The translations under genes and the position numbers were made by a program. Shown here one piece after another: positions 1-9,948 of a stretch of 34,147 nucleotides of DNA. The notes under the pieces were generated by a model. That model did no database searches. It saw nothing but the letters and a program-made list of their open reading frames with translations, and was not told the DNA's origin. The stretch is taken from contig NW_019775782.1 of NCBI RefSeq assembly GCF_001039355.2, forward strand, positions 46,291 to 80,437. Direction: 5' to 3'. Numbering within the stretch: position 1 is the stretch's first letter; every line of letters begins with the position of its first letter. Origin of the DNA: Lingula anatina. Its lineage: Eukaryota > Brachiopoda > Lingulata > Lingulida > Lingulidae.

Positions 1-656
1 AATCTTCTCTTTCCAGACCCGGGCAGAGGGTTTTCAACTGATTGGGATATTTCTAACATCAAGTCGAAATGCAGCATAAGTTGAATGATTTCAGTCTTTT
101 TTTCGGCCATTTTGATTTGTTTTAGATATTCATCAAATACCTCCTCATTGAGCACTCCTCTTTTCAGATCGTCTTTCAGGAGATCAAAGTGACTGCCTCC
201 AGGTTGACTGCTGGCATTGGTCATGATGGCAGAAAACACAACTGCTAACCAAAGTGGATCTATTATGACGACATGTTCCAGTCCATCAACTTTGAAGTGT
301 AGGATATCGCCTTGATGGTGATGGTAAGGAATGAATTTTTCTTTTAATTCTTCATCAGGGAGTCCGACCCTTTTTGCCATTTCCCTCAGTTTTTCAATAG
401 TTATGATGGGTGTTTCTTCACTCTTCTCTGCCAAATTCATTTCCAATTTAATCCAATTCACTGAAAGATGTTGAACCGTAGCAATACTGTTGCTGCTATA
501 ACCGCACAAATCTTCGATCGCTCTTTTTATTTCAGCGAACTCCCCATCATCTTCGGCCAAGTTGCTTATGGCAAAATATCGGTAGACGTGGTCCTTGAGT
601 ACCTGCTTGTCGTCGAGACACTTCTTGAGTTTATCAAAAATCTTTTCAACGTCGCC
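1..656 (-). CDS. ROCO GTPase, exon with end of Roc and start of COR domain (partial)
   Basis: Minus-strand exon open throughout its 656 bases and running out of the window at position 1. The acceptor is ttttattcacag|GGC and reading starts in phase 0. The first ~50 residues (GDVEKIFDKLKKCLDD...) finish the Roc GTPase fold; AISN at residues 29-32 is in the place of the G5 box. From ~85 on it reads as a COR (C-terminal of Roc) domain: residues 111-121 are YHHHQGDILHF, 131-137 IIDPLWL, and a later LMLHFDLMLE stretch matches the usual COR pattern. COR is the dimerisation and relay module that always follows Roc in ROCO proteins (LRRK, DAPK1, MFHAS1 and many invertebrate paralogues). The preceding exon is 1029-1153. 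The protein is probably cytoplasmic; the C-terminal effector domain is outside the window, so the subfamily is not known. Confidence 0.9.
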
Positions 657-1028
657 CTGTGAATAAAAACTAGTTAAGACATTTTTGTAGTTGTTGTTCA
701 TTACCATATAATAATGTTAAATTGTCAGTGCGAAAGAAAACATTTACCGGGGTGTGTGTGTGTGTGTATATGATATAGTCCACTTTGTTCAAGTTGAGAA
801 ATGGGGTATTTTGCAATGAACATATAAAATTAGGATGGAGTACAGGGGGCAAGGAACACCCTTTTCCCCCAACATTAAATCATGCCATCCACAAATAGTC
901 ACATAGTGAAAAGTTTCTAAATAATTAAGTCACTCGTCAGGAATCGTGATATGGTTGAAGGGATACAAATTATACACAGAATAAGTATGGTAGTAATTGA
1001 ATAGTTGTTATAAGAAAAGCGTTTTCAC
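657..1028 (-). other. ROCO intron with short (GT)n tract
   Basis: Intron between the G4 exon (donor CAG|gtgaaa) and the COR exon. It holds a (GT)n microsatellite near 752-768. I see no other feature in it. Confidence 0.6.
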
Positions 1029-1153
1029 CTGTGCGCATAACATGTCCTTATGAGTTCCAATAATCAAGACGTATGGCATGGCATTTTTGTCTTCTTCCCT
1101 CAATTTTCCAACAGTGTGCATATGGATTGAGTTTAACCAAAACATAATAAACT
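1029..1153 (-). CDS. ROCO GTPase, exon with Roc G4 box (THKD)
   Basis: A 125-bp minus-strand exon. Acceptor tacatttttcag|AG, donor GCACAG|gtgaaa. It enters with 2 nt and leaves in phase 0, which fits the phase-0 start of the COR exon at 656. The translation begins FIMFWLNSIHMHTVGK and continues through PYVLIIGTHKDML. A buried beta-strand followed by T-H-K-D is the G4 guanine-recognition motif of Roc domains, and FWLNSIHMHT matches the helix that comes just before it in invertebrate ROCO proteins. Too short for ordinary ORF callers; recognised from its motif and splice sites. Confidence 0.88.
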
Positions 1154-1352
1154 CTGAAAAATGTATATAAAGCCTTGAGGTAATTGCAAAGATGAATATT
1201 AATCAGTGTTTTCTCCTCAGCATTGCTAAAAAATAGCACCCATTAATATAATAATAATAATGTTTGTTATTGGGTGCCTTACAACGGATAATATAACTAA
1301 AATCCTTAAAATTACTACAATATTAAAATTAACACTACTAAAAACTCAATGT

Positions 1353-1355
<3 letters not shown>
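1154..1355. other. ROCO intron, no recognised feature
   Basis: AT-rich intronic sequence between the G4 exon and the (AT)n tract. Nothing recognisable. Confidence 0.5.

Positions 1356-1417
<62 letters not shown>
1356..1417. repeat. (AT)n microsatellite
   Basis: About 62 bases of uninterrupted alternating AT. It abuts a GGCAGACC-motif repeat, the same arrangement as at 18056-18104 in the opposite orientation. Confidence 0.95.
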
Positions 1418-1419
<2 letters not shown>

Positions 1420-2400
1420 TCTAGTTCCAGAATTATGCAGACACTACCCGTAAAAGCAGTGTTAGGTAGACCATCGTGTATATAGGTATTACATGATCAT
1501 TTATAATTGAAAAAATAACTTTATTATAACACTTAATGAATATTATGCACATGCTATGATTATAGAGGCACAGATATAAACAACAAAAAATATACAAAAA
1601 AATTGGTCTGCTTAAGTTTCTGTAAGGACAGAACCAGCATTAGGCAGACAAGCATTAGGCAGACCAGAAATATACATATATATATATGCATATTTTAGCA
1701 GCAGTAAGTGGACCACATGTACTTGTATAAATATATCAAAGACCAGCATTAGGCAGACTATATTAAAGTATACATTTGTTTGCTATTAATTATTGCATAA
1801 TGTTGCCACTCACAGCAACCAACAGTTTAGCAGAGTAATCATGCAATCTTGCTATTATGTGTGATTTGGGAGACAATATGTTGTATACATTTGTGCTTTG
1901 ATAATTAATGTGATTGTTTTAAAGAGCAATGTCTTCACAGCCAAAAAGCCAGGATAATTTTAGCAAATCAACACTTAGTTTTGAGCACAAACCACAATTT
2001 ATTTGGCATACATGTAACTAAACAGCAATAAGCAGACCATTTACACTATATATATATATATAAAAAACCAGCATTAGGCAGACTTTATATCAAACTACAT
2101 TTTAACTTATTTTTGCACTATGTTGCAACACAAAGTGCTTACCACTCAGAACAATCAACACTTTGGCACATTTTAATTATTCATGTTATCTATTTTTTGT
2201 CATTTGTGGGACAGTATATTGTATATTTTTACTTTACAATTTATGAGTATAATTTATGAGTGCTGTAACATATCATTCCTTTTCAAACAAAGAGCAAGGA
2301 TAATTTCAGCAAAATAAAATTATGACCTAATCCCACACTTTATTTTAATGTTACCCGTTATTGGATTTTTTGTGTGACATGAAAAACAACTAACATAAAC
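1418..2400. repeat. Repeat rich in CCAGCATTAGGCAGAC motifs, about 320-bp diverged tandem units
   Basis: The motif CCAGCATTAGGCAGAC or close variants occurs near 1455, 1635, 1650, 1742, 2025 and 2067. The blocks starting at ~1741 and ~2064 align for about 300 bases (after the motif: a TGTTGC step, a CAAC-A-C-AGTTT/CTTT step, then a GGGACAGTATATTGTATA-like step), so this is a diverged direct repeat with a period near 323 bp. The left end, next to the (AT)n tract, resembles the sequence at 17967-18056 on the other strand. Probably a non-autonomous relative of the element around the large gap. Confidence 0.6.
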
Positions 2401-2562
2401 TATATGTAAGGTCTTAACATATTTATTGAGGTCACATCCTTGAACAGTCTGGATGAATAACATGCACCAATCTACATAAGCATAGTCTTAAGTGTAACTT
2501 GTCTGCCACTAAGCACATTACATCATTGAACAATCTTCAAGAAATGGAACTTCACTGTTACT

Positions 2563-2790
2563 TCAAACAGTTAAATGTGTGAAATATTACTTCCAATATT
2601 TTGGAGAGCAATCTCTGTGAAAAACTTAGTCAACTGTAAAATGAACTTGAAATGGAATGCATTGTTTCTCCAAGCAACAGTTAAGTATGTGAAATATTAT
2701 CTCCAATATTTTGGAGAACAAACTTTGAGAAGAATTTCATCAACTGAAATATTGGAGGTAATATTTATATACTTTGCTGTTGTTTGAAGA
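2563..2790. repeat. Short tandem duplication with hairpin
   Basis: About 70 bases starting with cagttaa-tgtgtgaaatatta are repeated about 117 bp downstream (2569-2635 and 2683-2750). Within and after the second copy, attatctccaatattttgg and gaaatattggaggtaat form an inverted pair with a short loop. Confidence 0.6.
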
Positions 2791-3691
2791 AACATTGGTG
2801 TTCCATTTCAAGAACAGTCATCCTCCAACAGTTGCACTATATTCTTTGAAGTTTTTTATTAACATTTTCCCTCATTGTTTTTCTCTCATTGAATATCTTT
2901 ATCCTGGTCTTTTTGTAGGCTTCTTGTAACTCCAAACTCTTGAGGCAGTGTGGCATGTGGCCCTCAAGAAATGTCATTATTTCTTTTTTACCTTCAAAGT
3001 AAATAAAAAATATATTAATATCATTAGCAAAGCCTCCATGAATCATAAAATTCAGTTTTGTTAGGCTGAATGATGTCATTGGTTGACCTCCTTACATCCC
3101 CGTTACAGTTTTGGAAAATAAGATGTTAGAAAAATTATGTGCAATTTACTATTTTAGTTTGTGGGCCTGGATTTTAAAAGTAAGTTATTTCCACTTAGAT
3201 ACAGATATTCATTTTCCTTAAGTACACAATGTTTTTTGTCCATCTGGTATTGTTTACACGACTTCTGCCAAAAGCAATACAAATTTTCACAAAAATTGCA
3301 TTTTCGTGGCAACATAGTTTTAATTTTCTCCTCCAGTTTAAAGAAAAAAAAAAAAAAGAGTCATCTTTTCAATAACTATTAAAAAATGCCATTTTATATT
3401 TGTACATGAAACTCTACAGATATACAGTTTGGACAAAAATTGGATGATGCCTGTAGTTCTAAATGTACACAACTACAATGTAACAATGTAATGTACTAAT
3501 TGGATATTCAATAAAAATGCACGTATGATTTCAAACGAAAAAAGTTGGCTGCACTCTGTTACAAGTTCACCTTGAACCATATTGTCCAATTCTTCTAGTC
3601 ATTACAAAAAAAAAAAAAAAAAAACAGACTCTTATATCTAAGAGGTACTATGCATGAAAATGACAATATCTAGTCAATAAAATATGCTTAC
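2791..3691. other. ROCO intron, no recognised gene
   Basis: A long intronic stretch. A minus-strand open frame at 2837-3079 contains a lysine-rich run but no convincing acceptor or family match. There are A-runs at 3344 and 3606. I call no gene here. Confidence 0.4.
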
Positions 3692-3771
3692 TTGGAAGGC
3701 TTCCTTTGTTATCCGCAGCCTCTAGGTGAGTACTTAATATGGCGTAAAATGGTCTCTCAACATATTTGTGT
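3692..3771 (-). CDS. ROCO GTPase, candidate 80-bp exon (insert between G3 and G4)
   Basis: Open between acceptor ggcctgctgaag|A and donor CTTCCAA|gtaagc. It enters with 1 nt and leaves with 1 nt. The encoded stretch starts HKYVERPFYAILSTHLEAAD and ends NKGSLP. It joins in frame to the G4 exon downstream (A + AG = Lys) and to the mini-exon at 3999-4019 upstream. An alternative acceptor, ctttcag at ~3784, would meet an in-frame stop, so I chose the closer one. The function of this piece is unknown. Confidence 0.55.
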
Positions 3772-3998
3772 CTTCAGCAGGCCAGGCCACTGAAAGAACA
3801 AAAGCACATATATCTATAACATATTTGAATCCCCTATTTCAAAGTGATGGATACAATTTCCTTTTTCGATGACATTAGTTTTGCCTATAGGACTTTAGAA
3901 GCTTATAAAAAGAAATAGCTGTTCTGAATTTATATAGCTTACATTTCATTTTATAAAATAAAAGATAGCAATTGTTTACTTTTCTTATATGTTATTAC

Positions 3999-4019
3999 CT
4001 GATACAGATTTCTTGCCCT
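3999..4019 (-). CDS. ROCO GTPase, candidate 21-bp mini-exon
   Basis: Acceptor ttacattgattgtag|A, donor TATCAG|gtaata. It encodes GQEICI with split codons at both ends and is a multiple of three. Phase fits both neighbours with or without it, so it could be skipped. Called from splice sites and phase only. Confidence 0.35.
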
Positions 4020-4396
4020 CTACAATCAATGTAACAGGATTACATGTTAGATTTTATTCTGAAAAGAAAATATATGTACACATCTTTTATTGATTGAAGC
4101 TCTCTGCAAAGCAAATTAACCACATTCATGTACAAATATCCAAAATAACATTAATTTTATTTGGAGGTGGACCATGCACATGCTGTTATGTCTGAAATAT
4201 TATACTTTATTTTTTATTTAATATAAACAATTTCTGCAAAACAATGTTAAAAACATAAAAGGGAATATATACTTTATTCAATTGATCAGTTTTCCAAATT
4301 CAGTGTAGTTGTAAAACTGTCACTGTGTTTTAACCACTAAAAATGTTTTGCAAATAATATGATTATTTGGTAAAGGTATGCATGTTATTACCTCAC
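4020..4396. other. ROCO intron
   Basis: AT-rich intron between two candidate exons; nothing else seen. Confidence 0.4.
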
Positions 4397-4487
4397 TGAA
4401 GTTCTTCATTTTTACCAATCTCTTTAGTTTCAGTTGCACTTGCCTCAACTGTTTGTATAGTGGTTAAATCCGTTGCTGGTTCTGGTA
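4397..4487 (-). CDS. ROCO GTPase, 91-bp acidic/Thr-rich exon (insert between G3 and G4)
   Basis: Acceptor tgttctcag|TA, donor CTTCA|gtgagg. It enters with 2 nt and leaves with 2 nt. The product starts PEPATDLTTIQTVEASATET and goes on with KEIGKNEEL: a low-complexity, probably disordered linker. The other two frames have stops. G from the upstream exon plus TA makes Val, so phase is kept. Confidence 0.55.
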
Positions 4488-4692
4488 CTGAGAACAAAAA
4501 CAAATCAATGTTTACTCATTTTAGTGACTGCATCTTGTCCTTTACAGATCATGGATATCTAATGCATAGAAATATCTGTTTGGATTAAATGACACATATT
4601 TTCAAATACAAAAAAAAAAAATGTTTAAAATAGTCATGAAGAAATTAAGCTTATTTTAAGTAAACATGTAATTATGAAATGAACACAATTAC

Positions 4693-4835
4693 CATTTTCA
4701 AGATCTCCCAACATGCGGCCCATTACTTTGACCTCCCTGAGTCCAATTGGACATTGGTAATTATCTCTGTTGATGTTTTTTTCGTGACCTATATGATCTA
4801 AAAAGACCTGCTGATCTGCTGGGCTCATGTCCAGA
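4693..4835 (-). CDS. ROCO GTPase, 143-bp exon (insert between G3 and G4); acceptor at transposon junction
   Basis: The product runs LDMSPADQQVFLDHIGHEKN ... YQCPIGLREVKVMGRMLGDL and ends with GAAAATG|gtaatt. It enters with 1 nt (T), which completes the Ser codon begun by AG of the exon at 13097-13127, and leaves with 1 nt. Balanced coding composition and open reading support a real exon. I do not recognise the domain; it looks helical rather than disordered. The AG acceptor is formed where the foldback element starts: reading on the minus strand, the element end ...ccactggacta is followed by host g|TCTGGACATG. The pyrimidine tract and branch region would therefore be transposon sequence. Confidence 0.65.
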
Positions 4836-5593
4836 CTAGTCCAGTGGCTTAGGGTAAAAAAATGGCCAAATCGTGACACGGTGGATAAAAGCACCAAATT
4901 TTGCATGTGGGTACCTTTTGACATACTAAATCAAATTAGAGCCGTAGCCCACGGAAAAAAGTTACCGTTTGGCCAAAAAATCCAAAATGGCCGCCAATTT
5001 GTGAAATTCTATAGAAATATAAACATACCTATGTTGATTTTTATCAAATAAATTATTTTCTCAGAGTTTTCCACACCCTTATTACCCATATTATGCATAT
5101 ATGTCAGATAACAAACGACTGTCCTTGGACTTTTTGAAAAATCCAAGATGGCCGCCGTATGGCATAGGAATACTAGAACAAGGGTTTTCAACTAATGCCA
5201 ACTATAGGTTCCAAGATACATTGCCCACTATCTAATTTATTTTGTTTCTGAGTGCCTTATTACACAAATAATATATTTGTGGTGAGTAACTAACGTTTAT
5301 TCTGAGGCATTTCGAGAAAATCCAAGATGGCCGCCATACCAATACTAGTATACACATAGGGCTTCTTCTGCCATGGAGATATAATATTAATTGATAAATT
5401 AGGTTTGTTTCTGAGTATTTTCCACATCTTTTTAATCCACATAATATATGTGATGAGAATGTTATATGTATCCTTTTTGAAAACAAAACAAAGCAAAATG
5501 GCTGCCATTAGCCATAGAAGGAGGGGTTCAGTTAATACCTGCGAGAGATAGGCTTCCATATAAAATGAAGCTGAATTCAGTTGTTATTCTGTC

Positions 5594-5635
<42 letters not shown>

Positions 5636-5743
5636 CCCATGATACATATTTGTTAGGTAATTAATGTCCATATTTCATCATTTTGGGTAAATCCAAGATG
5701 GCCTTCTTTTCCCCGTAGGAAAACTGGTGCATTGGATTTTACA
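4836..5743 (+). mobile_element. Foldback element, truncated left arm (copy 1)
   Basis: Nearly identical to 7138-8080. Both begin TAGTCCAGTGGCTTAGGG and carry the same series of ~180-bp units with CCAAGATGGCCGCC-like motifs (about 4980, 5141, 5321, 5491, 5691) and a (TTA)n tract at ~5597-5635. The copy stops at the single N at 5744 in the same place where copy 2 goes on, so truncation is probably a contig end. The close similarity implies recent movement. Open frames at 5009-5559 belong to the element and resemble no protein I know. Confidence 0.85.
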
Positions 5744-5744
5744 N
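5744..5744. other. Contig junction (single N)
   Basis: One undetermined base where repeat sequence ends abruptly and unrelated single-copy-looking sequence starts. Read as a scaffold join rather than a base error. Confidence 0.7.
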
Positions 5745-6120
5745 AAATTTAAAAAGATTGTGCTTGACAAAGGAAAGATGCCCAGTAAATTTATGTATGT
5801 TTATTATTAGAAACAAAATTCATTGCAGAGAACGGGCACTGTAATTCATATCCTCAGCATCCTTTATCAGCAAAATCTCCCAACCCGACAAGCCATGATA
5901 TAGAACAAATACATAACAAAGTGTACTTAGTGACTACAGCGTGGTTGAGAGCTGATAATGAAGGTCACAAGACAAATTGTATGGGTCGTCAACTGACCCC
6001 GAAGCACCGTCTTATTACTAGACATTGCTTCACGTGAGTCACGAATGTATGTTGTACCTTATGTCAGAGATGGGACGTGCCATGCTGTGAAACTTAAATC
6101 TCCACTTTGTCTCTTTTCAG
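5745..6120 (+). other. Intron upstream of KLF-like last exon
   Basis: No earlier KLF exon is visible. Ends with the strong acceptor tttgtctcttttcag. Confidence 0.6.
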
Positions 6121-6467
6121 GTGAGAAACCATTCGTGTGCACGTGGGAAGGGTGTGATAAGAGATTTGCTCGTTCTGATGAACTTTCCCGCCACAAAAGA
6201 ACGCATACCGGAGAGAAGAAATTCGCCTGCCCCGTTTGTGATAGAAAATTCATGCGCAGCGACCATTTGACGAAGCACATGAAGAGGCACGTTACAAATA
6301 AACACACGCCACAACAGCTCACGAGACCGCCTGTCGAGTCGTCCATGGACTGCAACAGCAATGACAGTCACATGTCGGATGTTTCTCAGTGCAGTACAGA
6401 TAAACCAGCTCCGACGCCGATTTCCCTCAGTGTCTACGTACCTGTTGCATCACAAGGCTCTGCGTGA
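6121..6467 (+). CDS. Krueppel-like factor (KLF10/11 type), last coding exon
   Basis: A C2H2 zinc-finger transcription factor of the Sp/KLF family, which binds GC/CACCC boxes in the nucleus. The exon starts after cttttcag in the linker TGEKP (G|GT GAG AAA CCA). It holds the second finger (C-x4-C-x12-H-x3-[21 protein letters not shown]) and the third (C-x2-C-x12-H-x3-[21 protein letters not shown]), joined by [18 protein letters not shown] and [17 protein letters not shown] are closer to KLF10/11 (TIEG) than to the KLF9/13/16 or Sp groups. The third finger is followed by a Ser/Thr/Pro-rich tail and stop TGA at 6465. The first finger and the N-terminal regulatory part should lie on upstream plus-strand exons, but none is present before the contig break at 5744. 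Open frames on the minus strand here are shadows. Confidence 0.93.
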
Positions 6468-6965
6468 ACAACCTCCTGATGGTTAGGCCGCTGAATCTAG
6501 AGGTTTATACACTTCTTTGACTGAAGATAAGGGTCCTAGTCACGAGGCAAATCAAAATAACCAGAGCGTCCTGCATGGTTTGGAGTTAGATCTTTCAAAA
6601 ACAAGCACGTATTGATCATGTTGATCTGACGTAGGCCTGCTGTTGCTGATGCTTGTTTTTTTTTCATATTTATTACGTTGAACTGTAGTGAATCGGATCG
6701 AACCGAAAAACTGATTCCGTTTGTTTTAAGCGACTCGAATAAGAAGAGCGATTATCATAAAGTATATTTTGTTACATTGTCAATGGTGCTTGTTGTATTT
6801 TGATATAATCATTTGTAAATACACATCCTTACTTTTTGTAGTCTTTCAGTACTATAGCATCTTTACATTTAATTTATTATGAATTTGTACTATTTATTGT
6901 TTTGTACGTGATCAGTATAGAAAACCCAAAGTTTTAATAAAATTCTATTTAAAACAAAATAGTGA
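6468..6965 (+). other. KLF-like 3' UTR with polyadenylation signal
   Basis: Non-coding sequence after the stop, with AATAAA at 6936-6941 (context gttttaataaaattc) the likely polyadenylation signal. Confidence 0.65.
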
Positions 6966-7137
6966 CGGGAGTTGAATTTTCTTTCTAGCCATAAAATACC
7001 TCCGTTAAAACACGAGAAAGACATTTGACGTCTTGCTTCGTTGTCTTAATTAATAAAAAAAGTATTTGCTTGCCTGGCGTAATGAAAAAGGAAATGCATT
7101 TGGAGTTGAGAAACGCGTATTCTAATCAATGCACGTA
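6966..7137. other. Short intergenic sequence
   Basis: Between the KLF 3' end and the foldback element; nothing seen. Confidence 0.4.
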
Positions 7138-7902
7138 TAGTCCAGTGGCTTAGGGTAAAAAAATGGCCAAATCGTGACACGGCGGATAAAAGCACCAAAT
7201 TTTGCATGTGGGTACCTTTTGACATACTGAATCAAATTAGAGCCGTAGCCCACGGAAAAAAGTTACCGTTTGGCCAAAAAATCCAAAATGGCCGCCAATT
7301 TGTGAAATTCTGTAGAAATATTTTCATACCTATGTTGATTTTTATCAAATAATTTAAAAGTATTTTCTCACTGTTTTCCACATCCTTATTACCCATATTA
7401 TGTATATATGTCAGATAACAAACGACTGTCCTTGGACTTTTTGAAAAATCCAAGATGGCCGCCGTATGGCATAGGAATACTAGAACATGTACAAGGGTTT
7501 TCAACTAATGCCAACTATAGGAAGATACATTGCCCACTATCTAATTTATTTTGTTTCTGAGTGCCTTATTACACAAATAATATATTTGTGGTGAGTAACT
7601 AACGTTTATTCTCAGGCATTTCGAGAAAATCCAAGATGGCCGCCATATCAATACTAGTATACACATAGGGCTTCTTCTGCCATGGAGATATAATATTAAT
7701 TGATAAATTAGGTTTGTTTCTGAGTATTTTCCACATCTTTTTAATCCACATAATATATGTGATGAGAATGTTATGTGTATCCTTTTTGAAAACAAAACAA
7801 AGCAAAATGGCTGCCATTAGCCATAGAAGGAGGGGTTCAGTTAATACCTGCGAGAGAAAGGCTTCCATATAAAATGAAGCTGAATTCAGTTGTTATTCTG
7901 TC

Positions 7903-7971
<69 letters not shown>

Positions 7972-8905
7972 CATCCCATGATACATATTTGTTAGGTAAT
8001 TAATGTCCATATTTCAACATTTTGGGTAAATCCAAGATGGCCTTCTTTTCCCCGTAGGAAAACTGGTGCATTGGATTTTATAGGCACTTCTTAGGCAAAT
8101 GAGGGTAATCATGATATTTTGCCAAAATACTAAAGGGTACACACTTGTTACCCACCAGATAGATATCTCAAAGTCCAAAAAGAATGTGGGAAATACCGAG
8201 AAACAATATTCATTTTATATTGAACCCAAAGTAGTTGACTGTACTAATCCTATTGTGAATTGCAGCAATCTTGAATTTTCTCAAATACGCAAGATGCACA
8301 CTTGCTACACACCAGATTTATATAGAGTAAGGTTAATAAGGATGTCAACATGTTTGAACATCAAACGGCTTTATTTCATGTTGGAATCATTGTCTGAACT
8401 GTTCCATTAATTGACACCTACTGTATGTGCATTTAAATGATATATTCCTATGACAACTGGCAGCTATCTTGGGTTTTCTTCGAAAAGTACTCAAGGATAC
8501 ATACACTTTCTACACACACAGAGTCTTTCATAAGGATAAATAGGATATGAAAAACATTTAAAAACGATCTAAAGTTAACTACATTTAAATTGTACTCAGT
8601 GTATCTCTGGCATTATTTGATTATGTGTACGAATATTCTAATGACAAAAGGCAGACATCTTGAAATTTTTTCAGAATACCCAAACATACACACATGCTAC
8701 AGACCAGGTATACATCATAGGGGTAATAATAAATGGAATGAAAAAAATATATTATTTTTAAAACAAACTTATGGTAATGTAATTGTATAGTGAACCATAT
8801 GCCTCTCTAGCAGCAATTGAAACCCACCCATTAGCATTCCTATGTCAAATTGAACCCATCTTGGATTTTCTCAAAATATCCAAGGATGCACACTATTTAC
8901 CTACC

Positions 8906-8973
<68 letters not shown>

Positions 8974-9945
8974 GGACTAATAAGGATGGACAAAACTTGA
9001 TGAGCAAACACAATTTCACCCTGGTAGTAGATGAAAAGCCATGGATGTGCAGTTGTTATTCCAGTAGTATTCCTATGCATGGCCAATGACGGCCATCTTG
9101 GATTTTCTCAAAATGATCAAATATGCACATTTATTACCTGCTAGATATGATCACAGTGTAAAAATAATGTTTAAAACACTGAAAAAATAAACTGAATTTG
9201 ATAGTGAATTATGTTTTTCCTAGCTGGCATTAGTTCCAACCCTTATAATACTAGAAGTATTCCAATGACATATGGCGGCCATCTTGGATTTTTCTCAAAA
9301 TGCCCAAGAATACATGTTAGTTACTCACCACATACATATTGTGTGGGCGGAAAGGATGTGGAAAACACTCAGAAACAAACTTAATTTGATAGTGGAAAAT
9401 TATCTTTTCAGTTGCCATTAGTTGAATGCCCCATATACTAGAATTCTTGTGGCATATGGCAGCCATCTTGGATTTTCAAAAATGCCCAAGAACACTTCAT
9501 AGTTACTTACCTCAAACATATTATGTGGGTAACAAAAATCTGAGAAAAAGACTTAATTTGATAGTGGACAACGTATCTTTCTAGCTGGTATTAGTTGTGC
9601 ACTAGTATTCCTATGGCTGTTTCTATGGCATATGACAGCCATCTTGGATTTTTTCAAAAAATCCAAGGGAACTTGTTTGCTATCTGACATTTATGAATAA
9701 AATGGGTAATAAGGGTGTGGAAAACTCAGAGAAAATAATTTATTTGATAAAAATCAACATAGGTATGTACATATTTCTATAGAATTCCATAAATTGGTGG
9801 CCATTTTGGATTTTTTTGACCAAACGGTAAACTGTTTGAGAGGGCTACGGCTCTAATTTGATTTAGAATGTCAAAAGGTAACTACATGCCAAATTTGGTG
9901 CTTTTATCCGCCGTGTCACGATTTTTTCCTTAAGCCACCGGACTA
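7138..9945. mobile_element. Foldback (long inverted repeat) element, complete copy 2
   Basis: Begins TAGTCCAGTGGCTTA and ends TAAGCCACCGGACTA, with GTA on both outer sides (7135-7137 and 9946-9948), a possible 3-bp target duplication. A TA duplication with GTCC ends is the alternative. The ends match inward for about 250 bp, then both arms go on as tandem units of about 180 bp. The left arm has five CCAAGATGGCCGCC-like motifs on plus (about 7280, 7450, 7630, 7803, 8030). The right arm has nine in reverse (about 8265, 8462, 8650, 8860, 9090, 9278, 9462, 9638, 9800). (TTA)n at 7906-7971 and (TA)n at 8908-8972 lie inside. No transposase is seen, so it is non-autonomous. Confidence 0.85.
8908..8972. 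repeat. (TA)n microsatellite inside foldback element
   Basis: About 65 bases of pure TA repeats; gives Tyr-Ile dipeptide open frames on both strands that are not genes. Confidence 0.95.
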
Positions 9946-9948
9946 GTA

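Noticed and set aside
468-662. 64-codon plus-strand open frame
   Set aside because: Antisense shadow of the COR exon.
2837-3079. 80-codon minus-strand frame as a further ROCO exon
   Set aside because: Lysine-rich and plausible in composition, but no clear acceptor or donor in the needed phase, and the chain is complete without it.
5009-5559. Minus-strand open frames, repeated at 7232-7868
   Set aside because: Both sets lie in copies of the foldback arm. Conservation reflects recent duplication of the element, and no protein motif is present.
6059-6371. Two minus-strand open frames of 84-100 codons
   Set aside because: Shadows of the zinc-finger exon, whose own frame has unmistakable C2H2 motifs.
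8783-9089. Open frames with long Tyr-Ile repeats on both strands
   Set aside because: By-products of the (TA)n microsatellite.
7138-9945. CRISPR-like array because of regular ~180-bp spacing
   Set aside because: Units are long, diverged, inverted in the second half and in eukaryotic DNA; no short identical repeats with unique spacers.
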